This document shows positions 17,601 to 25,445 of a stretch of DNA of 64,000 nucleotides, in pieces. A program made the position numbers and the translations under genes. Numbering within the stretch: position 1 is the stretch's first letter; each line of letters begins with the position of its first letter. The DNA is from Neoroseomonas eburnea (lineage in GTDB: Bacteria > Pseudomonadota > Alphaproteobacteria > Acetobacterales > Acetobacteraceae): the NCBI RefSeq assembly GCF_018129005.1, contig NZ_JAAEDL010000003.1, positions 1-64,000 on the forward strand, read 5' to 3'. Below the pieces are notes generated by a model, which was not told the origin of the DNA, did no database searches, and saw only the letters and a list, made by a program, of their open reading frames with translations.

Positions 17601-18756
17601 CGACATCGCCGCGCTCTCCGCCGAGGCCGGACGCGTTGCCGCGCGGCTCGCCGCGGTGGCCGAGGAAGCGACCCTGTGGACCACGCGCGGGGAGGATGCC
17701 GAGGCGCGCGTGGTGGAACTGCGCCGCCGCAGCGCGGAGGCGCAGGCCGAGCGCGACGGACTCGCCGAAGCGCCCGAGGAGGCCACCGCCCGCCGGCGGG
17801 CAGCCTCCGGCCTGCTGGCCGAATGCGAGGCGGCCCACGCCGCCGCCGCCAGGGCATTGACCGAGGCCGAGGACCGCCTGCGCGCCACCGGCGAGGCCCG
17901 CCGCAAGGCCGACGCCATCTTTGCCGCCGCGCGCGAGGGCCAGGTCCGCGCCGAGGGCGCCGCCGAGGCTGCCGTGACCGCGGAGGAAGCCGTCGCCGCC
18001 CGCATCGAGGAACGCCTCGGCGAAGGCGCCGAACTGCCGCCGCCGGCCGACGAGCTCTCCGACGCCGCCGAGGAAAAGGCCCGCCGCAAGGTCGAGCGCC
18101 TGGCGCGCGAGCGCGAGGAGATGGGCCCGGTCAACCTGCGCGCCGAGATCGAGGTCACCGAGATCGAGGACCGCATCAGGCAGATCACGGCCGACCGCGA
18201 GGAGGTGCAGGCGGCGATCGCCAAGCTGCGCGGTTCGATCGGCCACCTGAACCGCGAGGGGCGGGAGCGGCTGCGCGAGGTCTTCGACCGCGTGGATGCC
18301 GAGTTCCGCCAGTTGTTCAGCCGCCTCTTCGGCGGCGGGCGTGCTCATCTGGCGCTGGTGGGGTCGGACGACCCGCTGGAAGCCGGGCTCGAGATCTATG
18401 CCGAGCCGCCGGGCAAGAAGCTCTCGACGCTGTCGCTGCTGTCGGGCGGCGAGCAGGCGTTGACGGCGCTGTCGCTGATCTTCGCGGTGTTCCGCTGCCA
18501 GCCTGCGCCGGTCTGCGTGCTGGACGAGGTCGACGCGCCGCTCGACGACGCCAATGTGGAACGGCTCTGCGACATGCTGGACGCCATGGCAGCCGACGCC
18601 GGCACGCGCTTCCTCGTCGTCACCCACCATCCGCTGACCATGGCGCGGATGCATCGGCTCTATGGCGTCACGATGCAGGAACGCGGGGTGTCGCGGCTGC
18701 TGAGCGTGGATCTCGGCCAGGCGGTGCAGATGGCGGAAGGGCCGGTCGCCGCATAG
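14662..18756 (+). CDS. smc: Chromosome segregation ATPase SMC
   Basis: A 1364-residue condensin subunit that organises and segregates the chromosome. Walker A is GPNGCGKS at residues 63-70, the ABC signature LSGGEQ at about 1260-1265, and Walker B VCVLDEVDAP around 1284-1293. Two long coiled coils rich in Ala, Glu and Arg flank a hinge at about 622-754. The length exceeds the usual 1150-1200 because of a 37-residue N-terminal extension and long coils. The GTG start overlaps the dsbA stop by four bases. The coil's repetitive GCC/GAG codons create a long but meaningless frame on the opposite strand. Confidence 0.97.
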   Translation: MTADGHVSPAPPEPEDEDGGPRSEAQRIASLRATLARIRIAGFKSFAEATTVEVLPGLTGIVGPNGCGKSNVVEALRWAMGETSAKAMRGGEMDDVIFAGTATRPGRNLAEVTLQLEEAEGLAPPPNHDQPELEIVRRITRGQGSAFRLNGKEVRARDVQTMFADIGSGARASAMVSQGRVSTLIQAKPEDRRQVLEEAAGIAGLRARRHEAELKLRQAETNLSRAEDTLSQLDTQRQSLQRQARQANRYRNLSGLVRQAEGEWLAILAARAEAAARHATEALTQAKSAVRAAEAEAERAAIAAFEAEQALPAPRAAEAAARTALERRRVETEGLEAEERRAREALEGAEARLKQIRRDLAHAEDVLRDAEAARERLTREAEALRAVETSLPARQAAAEAALAAAEQAAREAERAAEAATEQAAEAAARVQSATEARAAAETRLKRAQEGHARLAAERDAAARARVPQEARAEAAAEVAAADAALEAARLALEEAEAARAAAAEQHAAARRAAAEAATLAQRVEAERNAAQDRLNRITAQHAAMAKDRDAAAAEHIPPAEREAAAAALEAAAAAVEEARAALEKAEAMRAWAAAAHAEAGRAATAAAGDRARAAAEVDALKAVLSSREPGAAAPILDQVGVPAGLEAALGAALGETLESPSDESAPRHWRNLPPLETLAPLPGGAVPLSRLVEAPSALGRALSQIGLLPRGTDGAALQAALKPGQSLVSEEGALWRWDGHTARAGAPTPGAVRLAQRNALRAAEARLDQAEAEAAATEAARAAAAAQEDDARKAEAAARDARGRAESALGEARQAEAALAARHARAESRLAAIEPQLARLAADRAEAEALLEAAWQAVAALPDLAGLRAAAEEAGRAESRAQAAEHAAREARRNAEATAKGARQHESTLAARAAEAESRLAALEPQLARLAAELAEAEAAHGEAVAAEAALPDLDALRAAVSTARDALAASRAGELQARSDIAALSAEAGRVAARLAAVAEEATLWTTRGEDAEARVVELRRRSAEAQAERDGLAEAPEEATARRRAASGLLAECEAAHAAAARALTEAEDRLRATGEARRKADAIFAAAREGQVRAEGAAEAAVTAEEAVAARIEERLGEGAELPPPADELSDAAEEKARRKVERLAREREEMGPVNLRAEIEVTEIEDRIRQITADREEVQAAIAKLRGSIGHLNREGRERLREVFDRVDAEFRQLFSRLFGGGRAHLALVGSDDPLEAGLEIYAEPPGKKLSTLSLLSGGEQALTALSLIFAVFRCQPAPVCVLDEVDAPLDDANVERLCDMLDAMAADAGTRFLVVTHHPLTMARMHRLYGVTMQERGVSRLLSVDLGQAVQMAEGPVAA

Positions 18757-18763
18757 GGTCCTG

Positions 18764-18858
18764 CGCGCTGAGTTCGCTGGCTCTCCAGCGAACCGAGCGG
18801 ACGAGTTGGCCACTGAAGATGGTGGCTGGCAGCCCGGGAAGCAGGTCCGCAGCACCGG
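18764..18858 (+). repeat. Dispersed intergenic repeat, family E, copy 2
   Basis: Follows the smc stop by eight bases. It aligns with 4265-4372: a GTTCGCTGG / CCAGCGAAC stem, then CACTGAAGA, GGCTGG and GGTCCGCAG in the same order and spacing. Confidence 0.6.
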
Positions 18859-18860
18859 CG

Positions 18861-18902
18861 GCGAGGCTCCGCCTCGCGCTCCGCCCGGGGGCACCGCCCC
18901 CG
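18861..18902 (+). terminator. Paired GC hairpins downstream of smc
   Basis: Two adjacent perfect stems, GCGAGGC/GCCTCGC with a TCC loop (18861-18877) and CGGGGGC/GCCCCCG with an ACC loop (18886-18902). There is no U-tract, so rho-independent termination is unproven, but the position 105 bases after smc fits an end-of-transcript structure. Confidence 0.45.
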
Positions 18903-19052
18903 CGACCCCCGCGACATGGCCGGGCCACTTGGACCGCCATGCCCTGAGGACCTCCAGAGGCGTGCCTGAAGATGCACAGGTAAAGTTCCTGCCATGTTCT
19001 CGTTTTCCATGCGTAGCCGTGCCAGTCTGGCGGTCCCGCAGAGGAGGACACC

Positions 19053-19517
19053 ATGGCAGTTCAGCCCATCCCGCCCGGCTACCGCTCCGTCACGCCCTAT
19101 CTCTGCGTCGGCGGCGCCGCCCGGGCCATCGCGTTCTACGTCCAGGCCTTCGGCGCGAAGGAACGGATGCGCCTGGTCACGCCGGCAGGCACCGTCGGCC
19201 ATGCCGAGATCGAGATCGGCGACTCGCTGGTCATGCTCGGCGATCCCTGGCCGGAAGGCGGATTCGTGCCGCCGCAGGAGGAAACGGCGGGCGTCATGGT
19301 CCATCTCTATGTCGAGGATGCGGATGCCGTCTTCGCGGCCGCGGTCGCCGCCGGGGCCTCGGTGGTGCAACCGATGGAAACGCGCTTCTACGGCGATCGC
19401 GGCGGCACCATCCGCGATCCCTTCGGCCAGCGCTGGCACGTCTCCAGCCATGTCGAGGACGTATCGGAGGAAGAGGTCCGCCGTCGCCTCGCGGCGATGT
19501 CCGCCGCCGACGCATAA
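19053..19517 (+). CDS. VOC family (glyoxalase/bleomycin resistance-like, PhnB-type) protein
   Basis: A 154-residue protein starting MAVQPIPPGYRSVTPYLCVG after a GAGGAGG ribosome site. It shows the paired beta-alpha-beta-beta-beta modules of the vicinal oxygen chelate superfamily: AIAFYVQAFGAKERMR, GHAEIEIGDSLVMLGD, then VHLYVEDADAVFAAAVAAGA and DRGGTIRDPFGQRWHVSSH. The PhnB-like subgroup binds metal weakly and has no agreed substrate. It is a single gene between smc and the atp operon. Confidence 0.87.
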   Translation: MAVQPIPPGYRSVTPYLCVGGAARAIAFYVQAFGAKERMRLVTPAGTVGHAEIEIGDSLVMLGDPWPEGGFVPPQEETAGVMVHLYVEDADAVFAAAVAAGASVVQPMETRFYGDRGGTIRDPFGQRWHVSSHVEDVSEEEVRRRLAAMSAADA

Positions 19518-19553
19518 TGCCTGAAAATCCGCGATATGCGGCACTGCACGCGC

Positions 19554-19582
19554 TTGACAGGTCAAGGACCCACCCGTAAAGC
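19554..19582 (+). promoter_or_regulatory. Putative promoter of the atp (F0) operon
   Basis: TTGACA (19554-19559), a 17-base spacer and TAAAGC (19577-19582), 40 bases before the atpI start. The -35 element lies inside a perfect palindrome, CTTGAC-AG-GTCAAG (19553-19566). Confidence 0.55.
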
Positions 19583-19621
19583 GCGGCCTGCCTTCCGGCG
19601 GGGTTGCGCCAGGGAGCAAAG

Positions 19622-19918
19622 GTGGACGAACGCAACGGTTTCGAGGAGCGGTTGCGGCAGGCAAGGGCCCGGGAGGGCCTGGACAAGCGCCCGGATGGGC
19701 GCGGAGCACTGCCGCAAGGCCCCTGGGGTATCGGTCTGCGCGCGGGGGTCGAGGTGTTCTCGGCCCTGGTCGTCGGCATCGGTCTGGGCTTCGCGCTCGA
19801 CCGCTGGCTCGGGACCTGGCCTTGGCTCTTCCTGGTGTTCTTCGTCCTGGGCAGCGCGGCCGGGGTCATGAACGTGTATCGCCTGTTCAACCCACGGAGA
19901 CACCCGCGCGGGAAGTGA
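19622..19918 (+). CDS. atpI: AtpI/AtpZ-type ATP synthase accessory protein
   Basis: A 98-residue protein starting at GTG (MDERNGFEERLRQAR) after AGGGAGC. The N-terminal 40 residues are charged and helical; two transmembrane helices follow (GVEVFSALVVGIGLGFALDR and WPWLFLVFFVLGSAAGVMNV). AtpI proteins help assemble the c-ring or transport Mg or Ca for the F0 sector. It is the first gene of the F0 operon, 22 bases before atpB. A TTG at 19604 in frame is possible but has no ribosome site. Confidence 0.88.
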   Translation: MDERNGFEERLRQARAREGLDKRPDGRGALPQGPWGIGLRAGVEVFSALVVGIGLGFALDRWLGTWPWLFLVFFVLGSAAGVMNVYRLFNPRRHPRGK

Positions 19919-19940
19919 TGGACGGACGGGGGATCTGCCG

Positions 19941-20696
19941 GTGGCCGCCGAAGGCAAGACGATCGACGCTCTCAGCCAGTTCGAGCTCTCTCCCGTGCTG
20001 GGCATCTTTGGCGATGCCGTCAGCTTCAGCCAGTCGAACCTCTTCATGGTCATCGCCGTCGCGCTGACGGTCGGGCTGATGACCGCCACGGCGAACCGCG
20101 CCGCGCTGATCCCGGGCCGGCTGCAGGCGCTGGGCGAAGCGGCCTACGAATTCATCGCCGGCATGGTGCGCGACCAGGTGGGCGACGAGGGCAAGAAGTA
20201 CTTCCCCTTCGTCTTCTCCATCTTCATGTTCGTGCTGTTCGGCAACCTGCTGGGCATGCTGCCCTACGCCTTCACCTTCACCTCCCACATCGTCGTCACG
20301 CTGACGCTCGCGATCGTGGTGTTCCTGGTGGTGACGGGCATCGCGCTCGCGCGCCACGGCATGCACTTCTTCTCCTACTTCTTCCCCGAGGGCGCGCCGG
20401 TGTGGCTGGCGCCGATCATCATCCCGGTCGAGATCATCTCCTACTTCTCCCGCGTGGTGAGCCTCTCGGTGCGTCTCTTCGCGAACATGGTCGCGGGCCA
20501 CGTCATGCTGAAGGTGTTCGCCACCTTCGTCGTGCTGCTCGGCGGCCTCGGCGCGGTGGGGCCCTTCGTGGCCGCCATGCCGCTCGCGGTGAACATCGCC
20601 CTGGTGGGTTTCGAATTCCTGGTGGCCTTCCTGCAGGCCTATGTCTTCGCGATCCTGACCAGCATCTACCTGCACGACGCGGTGCACCTGCACTGA
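19941..20696 (+). CDS. atpB: ATP synthase F0 subunit a
   Basis: A 251-residue membrane protein of the proton channel. Five to six helices are evident, and the essential arginine lies in LSVRLFANMVAGH near residue 180. The start is GTG (MAAEGKTIDALSQFEL), which gives the usual N-terminal FELSP segment of alphaproteobacterial subunit a. Protons pass between this subunit and the atpE ring to drive ATP synthesis. Order atpI-atpB-atpE-atpF'-atpF with F1 genes elsewhere is normal in alphaproteobacteria. Confidence 0.96.
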   Translation: MAAEGKTIDALSQFELSPVLGIFGDAVSFSQSNLFMVIAVALTVGLMTATANRAALIPGRLQALGEAAYEFIAGMVRDQVGDEGKKYFPFVFSIFMFVLFGNLLGMLPYAFTFTSHIVVTLTLAIVVFLVVTGIALARHGMHFFSYFFPEGAPVWLAPIIIPVEIISYFSRVVSLSVRLFANMVAGHVMLKVFATFVVLLGGLGAVGPFVAAMPLAVNIALVGFEFLVAFLQAYVFAILTSIYLHDAVHLH

Positions 20697-20771
20697 CCCG
20701 CCATGTGACCGGGGTGCTCTTGCCACCGAGTACGTACAGAACCTCCATGTAAAGACGGAAGGACGAGTATC

Positions 20772-20996
20772 ATGGAAGTCGCCGCTGCGAAGGCCCTCGG
20801 GGCCGGTATCGCCGTGATCGCGCTGTTCGGCGTGGGTCTCGGCATCGGCAACATCTTCTCCTCGCTGATCACCAGCGTGGCGCGCAACCCGGGCGCCCGC
20901 GACGCGGTCTTCCCGATCGGCATCCTGGGCTTCGCGCTGACGGAAGCCGTCGCGCTCTTCGCCCTGCTGATCGCCTTCCTCATCCTGTTCGCCTGA
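20772..20996 (+). CDS. atpE: ATP synthase F0 subunit c
   Basis: A 74-residue hairpin of two membrane helices joined by the polar loop [13 protein letters not shown]. The proton-carrying carboxylate is Glu in [14 protein letters not shown] near residue 58. A GGAAGGA ribosome site lies nine bases upstream. Length and sequence are typical for alphaproteobacteria. The 75-base gap after atpB may hold regulatory sequence, since subunit c is needed in about ten copies. Confidence 0.97.
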   Translation: MEVAAAKALGAGIAVIALFGVGLGIGNIFSSLITSVARNPGARDAVFPIGILGFALTEAVALFALLIAFLILFA

Positions 20997-21096
20997 TCGC
21001 CGCACCCGCCGCGCGCCCCGATGGGGCCGCGGCGGGGCGAGCGGACCCGCCCGGGGCGCGTTCCAGCCCGGGCCTGACGGCGAGGAGATGACGGCG

Positions 21097-21699
21097 ATGC
21101 GCCGAGTGATGATGCTGGCGGCCCTTGCCGCCACCCTGCCCACCATCGCGATGGCCGCGGGTTCGTCGGCGGTGCCCGTCGAGGGCATGCCGCAGCTCGC
21201 CTTCGGCCACCCCACCCAGGGGCGGCTGCTGATCGGCCAGGTGGTCTGGCAGCTGCTGATCTTCATCGCGCTCGTCTACCTGATGGCGAAGGTCGCGCTG
21301 CCGCGCGTCGGCGCCGTGATCGAGGAGCGCCACAACCGAATCGCCGCCGATCTCGAGGCCGCCCAGGCCGCGAAGGCGGAGGCCGATGCCGCCATGGCCG
21401 CTCACCGCGCGTCGACCGAGGCGGCACGGGCCGAGGCACGGTCCGCGGTGGCCGGTGCGGTGCAGGCCGCGCAGGCAGATGCCGACGCCAAGTCGGCGGC
21501 GGTGAACGCCCGCCTCAACGCCCAGATCGCCGAAGCCGAGGCGCGTATCGACGCCGCCCGCAGCTCGGCCATGGGCGCGCTGCGCGGCGTTGCCACCGAT
21601 GCGGCCGAGGCGCTGGTCACCCGTCTGGTCGGCCGGGCCGACCGCGCGGCCATCGAGGCGGCGGTCGGGCGCGAGCTCGCTGCGCGCGGGAGGGCGTGA
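21097..21699 (+). CDS. atpF': ATP synthase F0 subunit b'
   Basis: A 200-residue peripheral stalk subunit. One membrane helix (LLIGQVVWQLLIFIALVYLMA) is followed by a long Ala/Glu/Arg coiled coil. The N-terminus resembles a signal-like hydrophobic leader (VMMLAALAATLPTIAMA). The ATG at 21097 is preferred because GAGGAG then sits nine bases upstream; with the ATG at 21088 the ribosome site would abut the start codon. The stop overlaps the atpF start (TGATG). The divergent b' and b pair forms a heterodimer in photosynthetic and related alphaproteobacteria. Confidence 0.92.
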   Translation: MRRVMMLAALAATLPTIAMAAGSSAVPVEGMPQLAFGHPTQGRLLIGQVVWQLLIFIALVYLMAKVALPRVGAVIEERHNRIAADLEAAQAAKAEADAAMAAHRASTEAARAEARSAVAGAVQAAQADADAKSAAVNARLNAQIAEAEARIDAARSSAMGALRGVATDAAEALVTRLVGRADRAAIEAAVGRELAARGRA

Positions 21700-22205
21700 T
21701 GCACCACTACGAGCACTTCTGGCTCGATCCGAAATTCTGGGTCGCGGTTTCCTTCGTCCTGTTCTTCGCGCTGCTCGGCAAGAAGCTGTGGGGCGTGCTG
21801 ACCGGCGCGCTCGACGGCCGGGCCGAGCGCATCCGCCGCCAGCTCGCCGAGGCCGCCGACCTGCGCGCCCAGGCCGAGCAGATGCTGAAGGCCGCCGAGG
21901 CCGAGCGCGCCGCCGCGGCGAAGGAAGCCGAGGACCTGCTGGCCCGCGCGCGTGAGGAGGCCGAACGCCTCGCCGCCGCCGCCGCCGCGGAGGCCGAGGC
22001 CGCCGCCAAGCGCCGCGAGCGCATGGCGATGGACCGCATCGCCGCCGCCGAGGCGAGCGCCGTCGCGGATGTCCGCCACGCCGCCGCCGAAGTCGCCGGT
22101 GCCGCCGCCCGCACCGTGCTGGCGGAGACTGTCGATGCCGCCGCCGATGCGGCGCTGGTGGACCGCAGCCTCGCCGACCTGCCGAAGGCGCTGCGCGCGG
22201 CCTGA
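21699..22205 (+). CDS. atpF: ATP synthase F0 subunit b
   Basis: A 168-residue stalk subunit starting MHHYEHFWLDPKFWVAVSFV. The single N-terminal membrane helix is followed by a coiled coil (LDGRAERIRRQLAEAADLR, then many Ala-Glu repeats). GGAGGG lies upstream and the ATG overlaps the atpF' stop by one base. It partners the b' subunit to hold F1 against rotation. It is the last gene of the operon, followed by a terminator. Confidence 0.95.
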   Translation: MHHYEHFWLDPKFWVAVSFVLFFALLGKKLWGVLTGALDGRAERIRRQLAEAADLRAQAEQMLKAAEAERAAAAKEAEDLLARAREEAERLAAAAAAEAEAAAKRRERMAMDRIAAAEASAVADVRHAAAEVAGAAARTVLAETVDAAADAALVDRSLADLPKALRAA

Positions 22206-22232
22206 CGCCTCGAAAACCTGCGCCTCCAGGGA

Positions 22233-22267
22233 GGGCGTCGTCCGCAAGGACGGCGCCCTTTTCGTTT
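22233..22267 (+). terminator. Rho-independent terminator of the atp operon
   Basis: An 11-base stem (GGGCGTCGTCC paired with GGACGGCGCCC, one G-U pair), a GCAA tetraloop and the tail TTTTCGTTT, 28 bases after the atpF stop. Confidence 0.88.
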
Positions 22268-22365
22268 GGCCGGAGGAACGGCACTCCCTGCGACGGCTGG
22301 CGGCCTTTTCGTTTGGCATGAGTGCGACTAACGGTAGATTCACGCTGTTCTCACGGAGAATCCCG

Positions 22366-23940
22366 ATGCCGCGCCCCTTCGTCCTCGCCGCTGCCCTGTT
22401 GGCAGGCACAACCTGGGCCGCCCAGGCGAATGTCTTCCGCTGGGCGAACGACGGCGACACCAATTCGATGGACCCCTACACGCGGCAGGAGACCTTCCTG
22501 CTGTCGTTCAACGCCAACATCTATGAGCCGCTGGTCCGCCGCGATGCGCAGATGCGCGTCGAGCCGGCGCTGGCCGAGCGCTGGGAGAACCCCTCCCCCA
22601 CCGTCTGGCGCTTCCATCTGCGCCGCAATGTGCGCTTCACCGATGGCACGCCCTTCACCGCCGACGACGTGGTGTTCAGCGCCCAGCGCGCACGCGCGCA
22701 GGGCTCCAACATCCAGGGCGTGCTCGCCTCGGTGAAGGAGGTCCGCCGCGTAGATGACCACACGGTGGAATTCGAGACGACGGTGCCGAACCCGATTCTG
22801 CTCCAGGAAATCACCAACTGGGGCATCCTCAGCCGCGCCTGGGCGGAGCGGAACAACGCCACGCGGCCGGCCGACCTGACCTCGCGCGAGGAGAACTTCG
22901 CCACCCGCAATGCGATGGGCACGGGGCCGTTCCTGTTGCAGTCGCGTGAACCCGACCGCCGTACCGTGCTGGTGCCGAACCCCAACTGGTGGGACACGCC
23001 GCGCCACAACGTCACGCGCGCCGAGTTCAACGTCATCTCCAACGACGCGACGCGCGTCGCCGCCCTGCTCTCGGGCGAGATGGACTTCGTCTACACCGTG
23101 CCGCCGCAGGATGTGGAGCGCATCCGCCGGTCGCCGGGCGTGAGCATCATGCAGGGGCCGGAGCTGCGCACCATCTTCCTCGGCATGGACCAGATGCGGC
23201 CGCAACTGCTGAAGTCCGACGTGCAGGGGAAGAACCCGTTCCAGGACGTGCGCGTGCGGCGCGCCATGCTGCTCGCGATCGACGTCAACGCCATCCAGCG
23301 CACGGTGATGCGCGGCCAGTCGCGGCCGTCCAACCTGCTCTACGGGCCGGGCGTGAACGGGTTCCGCGAGGCCGACGACGTCCGCCCCGCGGTGAACATC
23401 GAGGAAGGGCGCCGGCTGCTGCGGGAGGCTGGCTATCCGAACGGCTTCGGCGTCACGCTCGACTGCCCCAACGACCGCTACGTGAACGACGAGGCGATCT
23501 GCACCGCGGTGACCGCGATGCTCGCGCGCGTCGGCATCCGCGTGACGCTCGCGGCGCAGACCCGGGCGCGCTACTTCGCGGAGATCAACGCGCCGCGCTT
23601 CAACACCTCCTTCTACCTGCTGGGGTGGACGCCTTCGACGTCCGACGCGCACAACGCCTTCTACAACCTGGCCGGTACGCGTGACGGGGCGCGCGGCGTG
23701 TTCAACAGCGCGGGTTACTCCAACCCGCGCTTCGACACGCTGCTGGACCGCATCGCGGTGGAGACGAACCCGGACCAGCGCCAGGAACTGATCTCCGAGG
23801 CGAGCCAGGTGCTGCGCGACGATGTCGCCTTCATCCCGCTGCACCAGCAGCAGATCGTCTGGGCGGTGCGCCAGGGCTGGACGGTGGTGCAGACCGCCGA
23901 CAACTACTTCCAGCTGCGGCACGTGCGCTTCGGGCAGTGA
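22366..23940 (+). CDS. ABC transporter substrate-binding protein, family 5 (peptide/nickel type)
   Basis: A 524-residue periplasmic protein with a signal peptide (MPRPFVLAAALLAGTTWAAQA). The SBP family 5 pattern is complete: DTNSMDPYTRQETFLLSFNA, the conserved VWRFHLRRNVRFTDGTPFTA, GTGPFLL, and LLYGPGVNGF in the second lobe. Such proteins deliver peptides, nickel or other solutes to a DppBCDF-type permease, but no permease genes lie beside it. It is a single gene following the atp terminator and ends in a two-hairpin structure. Confidence 0.92.
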   Translation: MPRPFVLAAALLAGTTWAAQANVFRWANDGDTNSMDPYTRQETFLLSFNANIYEPLVRRDAQMRVEPALAERWENPSPTVWRFHLRRNVRFTDGTPFTADDVVFSAQRARAQGSNIQGVLASVKEVRRVDDHTVEFETTVPNPILLQEITNWGILSRAWAERNNATRPADLTSREENFATRNAMGTGPFLLQSREPDRRTVLVPNPNWWDTPRHNVTRAEFNVISNDATRVAALLSGEMDFVYTVPPQDVERIRRSPGVSIMQGPELRTIFLGMDQMRPQLLKSDVQGKNPFQDVRVRRAMLLAIDVNAIQRTVMRGQSRPSNLLYGPGVNGFREADDVRPAVNIEEGRRLLREAGYPNGFGVTLDCPNDRYVNDEAICTAVTAMLARVGIRVTLAAQTRARYFAEINAPRFNTSFYLLGWTPSTSDAHNAFYNLAGTRDGARGVFNSAGYSNPRFDTLLDRIAVETNPDQRQELISEASQVLRDDVAFIPLHQQQIVWAVRQGWTVVQTADNYFQLRHVRFGQ

Positions 23941-23948
23941 CGAAGGCC

Positions 23949-24000
23949 GGAGGGGCACTGCCCCTCCGGACCACCCCGCCAAAGGCCGAAAGGCCTTTGG
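23949..24000 (+). terminator. Two-hairpin 3' module of the SBP family 5 gene
   Basis: Stem 1 is GGAGGGGC/GCCCCTCC with an ACT loop (23949-23967). Stem 2 is CCAAAGGCC/GGCCTTTGG with a GAAA tetraloop (23979-24000). The convergent gene has a matching module in mirror orientation at 24111-24165. Confidence 0.6.
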
Positions 24001-24110
24001 GAACCGTTTTCCCCTGCCGGGCATTGCGTCGGTGTCCATCCTGCCGCGGCGCTCCGGTGCACCACGGCAGGCTTCGGCCAACCCCTCTGCACAGCGCCAG
24101 GTTGTGGTTG

Positions 24111-24165
24111 CCAAAGGCCTTTCGGCCTTTGGCAGGAGGGGTTCGGGGAGGGCAGCGCCCTCCCC
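24111..24165 (-). terminator. Two-hairpin 3' module of the TRAP substrate-binding gene
   Basis: Read on the minus strand: a 9-bp stem (arms GGGGAGGGC and GCCCTCCCC, 24145-24165) and then the same CCAAAGGCC/GGCCTTTGG stem with GAAA loop (24111-24132). It begins ten bases after the gene's stop codon. Confidence 0.6.
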
Positions 24166-24174
24166 GCGGCGCCT

Positions 24175-25260
24175 TCAGCGCGGCTGCACCTGCGCCATCG
24201 AGTTGGCGAAGCTGTCCTCCACCACGCGGAACCAGGTCTGCTGGTCCTGGCGGAAGCGGTCCCACTGCGCGTGGATCTCCTTGAACCGCGCGTTGCGCGC
24301 CCCGAGTTCCGCATAGAGTTCCTGCGTCGCCCGGAAGCAGGCGGCGATGACGTCGCGCGGGTACTGCCGAAGCTGCGTGCCGCTAGCGATCAGCCGCCGC
24401 AGGGCCGGCGGGTTCTGCGCGTCGTAGCGGCCGGTCATGTAGATGTAGCCCTCGTGGCAGGCGGTCTCGAGCGCCGCCCTGAAGGGCGCCGGCAGGCCTT
24501 CCCAGGCGCGCTCGTTCACCACCATGGCGATCGAGGGACCGGGCTCCCACCAGCCCGGGAAGTAGTAGTATTGCGCGACGCGCTGGAAGCCGAGCTTCTC
24601 GTCGTCATAGGGTCCGACCCATTCGGCGCCGTCCACCACGCCGCGCTCCAGCGCGGGGTAGATGTCCGGCCCCGCAAGCTGCTGCGCGACGGCGCCGAGC
24701 TTCTGCAGCACGTCGCCGGCATAGCCCGCGATGCGGAACTTGAGCCCGCGCAGGTCGTCGACGCTCCTGATCTCCTTGCGGAACCAGCCGCCCATCTGGG
24801 CGCCGGTATTGCCGGCCAGGAGGCAATGGACACCCTGGTCGCGGAAGACCGGCGCCATGGCCTGCGCCCCGCCGCCATTGTGCCACCAGGCGAATTGCTG
24901 GCGCGCATTCAGCCCGAAGGGCACGCAGGAGCCGAAGGCGAGAGAGGGATCCTTGCCCGTGTAGTAATAGGGCGCGGTGTAGCCGCACTCGACCGAGCCC
25001 TGCCCCGCGGCATCGAGGACCTGCAGCGCGGGCACCACCTCGCCCGGTGCGAAGGGCTGGATCTGGAAGGCGCCCTCGGTGATCTCGCCGACCCGGCGGC
25101 AGATGTGTTCCTGGGTGCCGTAGAGCGTATCGAGCGACTTGGGGAAGCTGCCCGGGCAGCGCCAGCGGATGCGCGGCTGCGCGTGGGCGAGTTGCGGCGC
25201 GGCAAGGGTCGCGGCGACGGTGCCCGCGGCCCCGCCCGCCATGAAGCGGCGACGGTCCAT
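24175..25260 (-). CDS. TRAP transporter substrate-binding protein (DctP family)
   Basis: A 361-residue periplasmic protein. The Tat-type leader MDRRRFMAGGAAGTVAATL ends at AHA. The DctP fold is evident from RWRCPGSFPKSLDTLYGTQ, the QMGGWFRKEI region, then LRGLKFRIAGYAGDVLQKLG, which holds the carboxylate-binding Arg, and DGAEWVGPYDDEKLGF. The YYYFPGWWEPG segment points to the 2-oxo-acid or alpha-keto-acid subgroup. The DctQ and DctM membrane partners are not in the window, so this is an orphan receptor here. Confidence 0.92.
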   Translation of the reverse strand: MDRRRFMAGGAAGTVAATLAAPQLAHAQPRIRWRCPGSFPKSLDTLYGTQEHICRRVGEITEGAFQIQPFAPGEVVPALQVLDAAGQGSVECGYTAPYYYTGKDPSLAFGSCVPFGLNARQQFAWWHNGGGAQAMAPVFRDQGVHCLLAGNTGAQMGGWFRKEIRSVDDLRGLKFRIAGYAGDVLQKLGAVAQQLAGPDIYPALERGVVDGAEWVGPYDDEKLGFQRVAQYYYFPGWWEPGPSIAMVVNERAWEGLPAPFRAALETACHEGYIYMTGRYDAQNPPALRRLIASGTQLRQYPRDVIAACFRATQELYAELGARNARFKEIHAQWDRFRQDQQTWFRVVEDSFANSMAQVQPR

Positions 25261-25445
25261 TCCTGTTGTATCCTCCCGTGCGGGCAGGCGTGCCCGACCC
25301 GAGGGAGCATGGCGGCCGCCGCGGCGGCGCGCAACGCGCCGTCAGGAGGCCGGGCGGCCGGCGATCCCGGTGCCCGATGCGGCACCCTTCCCGTGGGCAC
25401 GATGGCGCTGGCCATTGCGGCAGCGCCGCATCCGGCGTCTGCCGG

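Noticed and set aside
14440..18894. 1484-codon open frame on the minus strand
   Set aside because: Antisense of smc; its Gly/Leu-rich content simply mirrors the Ala/Glu coiled-coil codons. Walker and signature motifs are on the plus strand.
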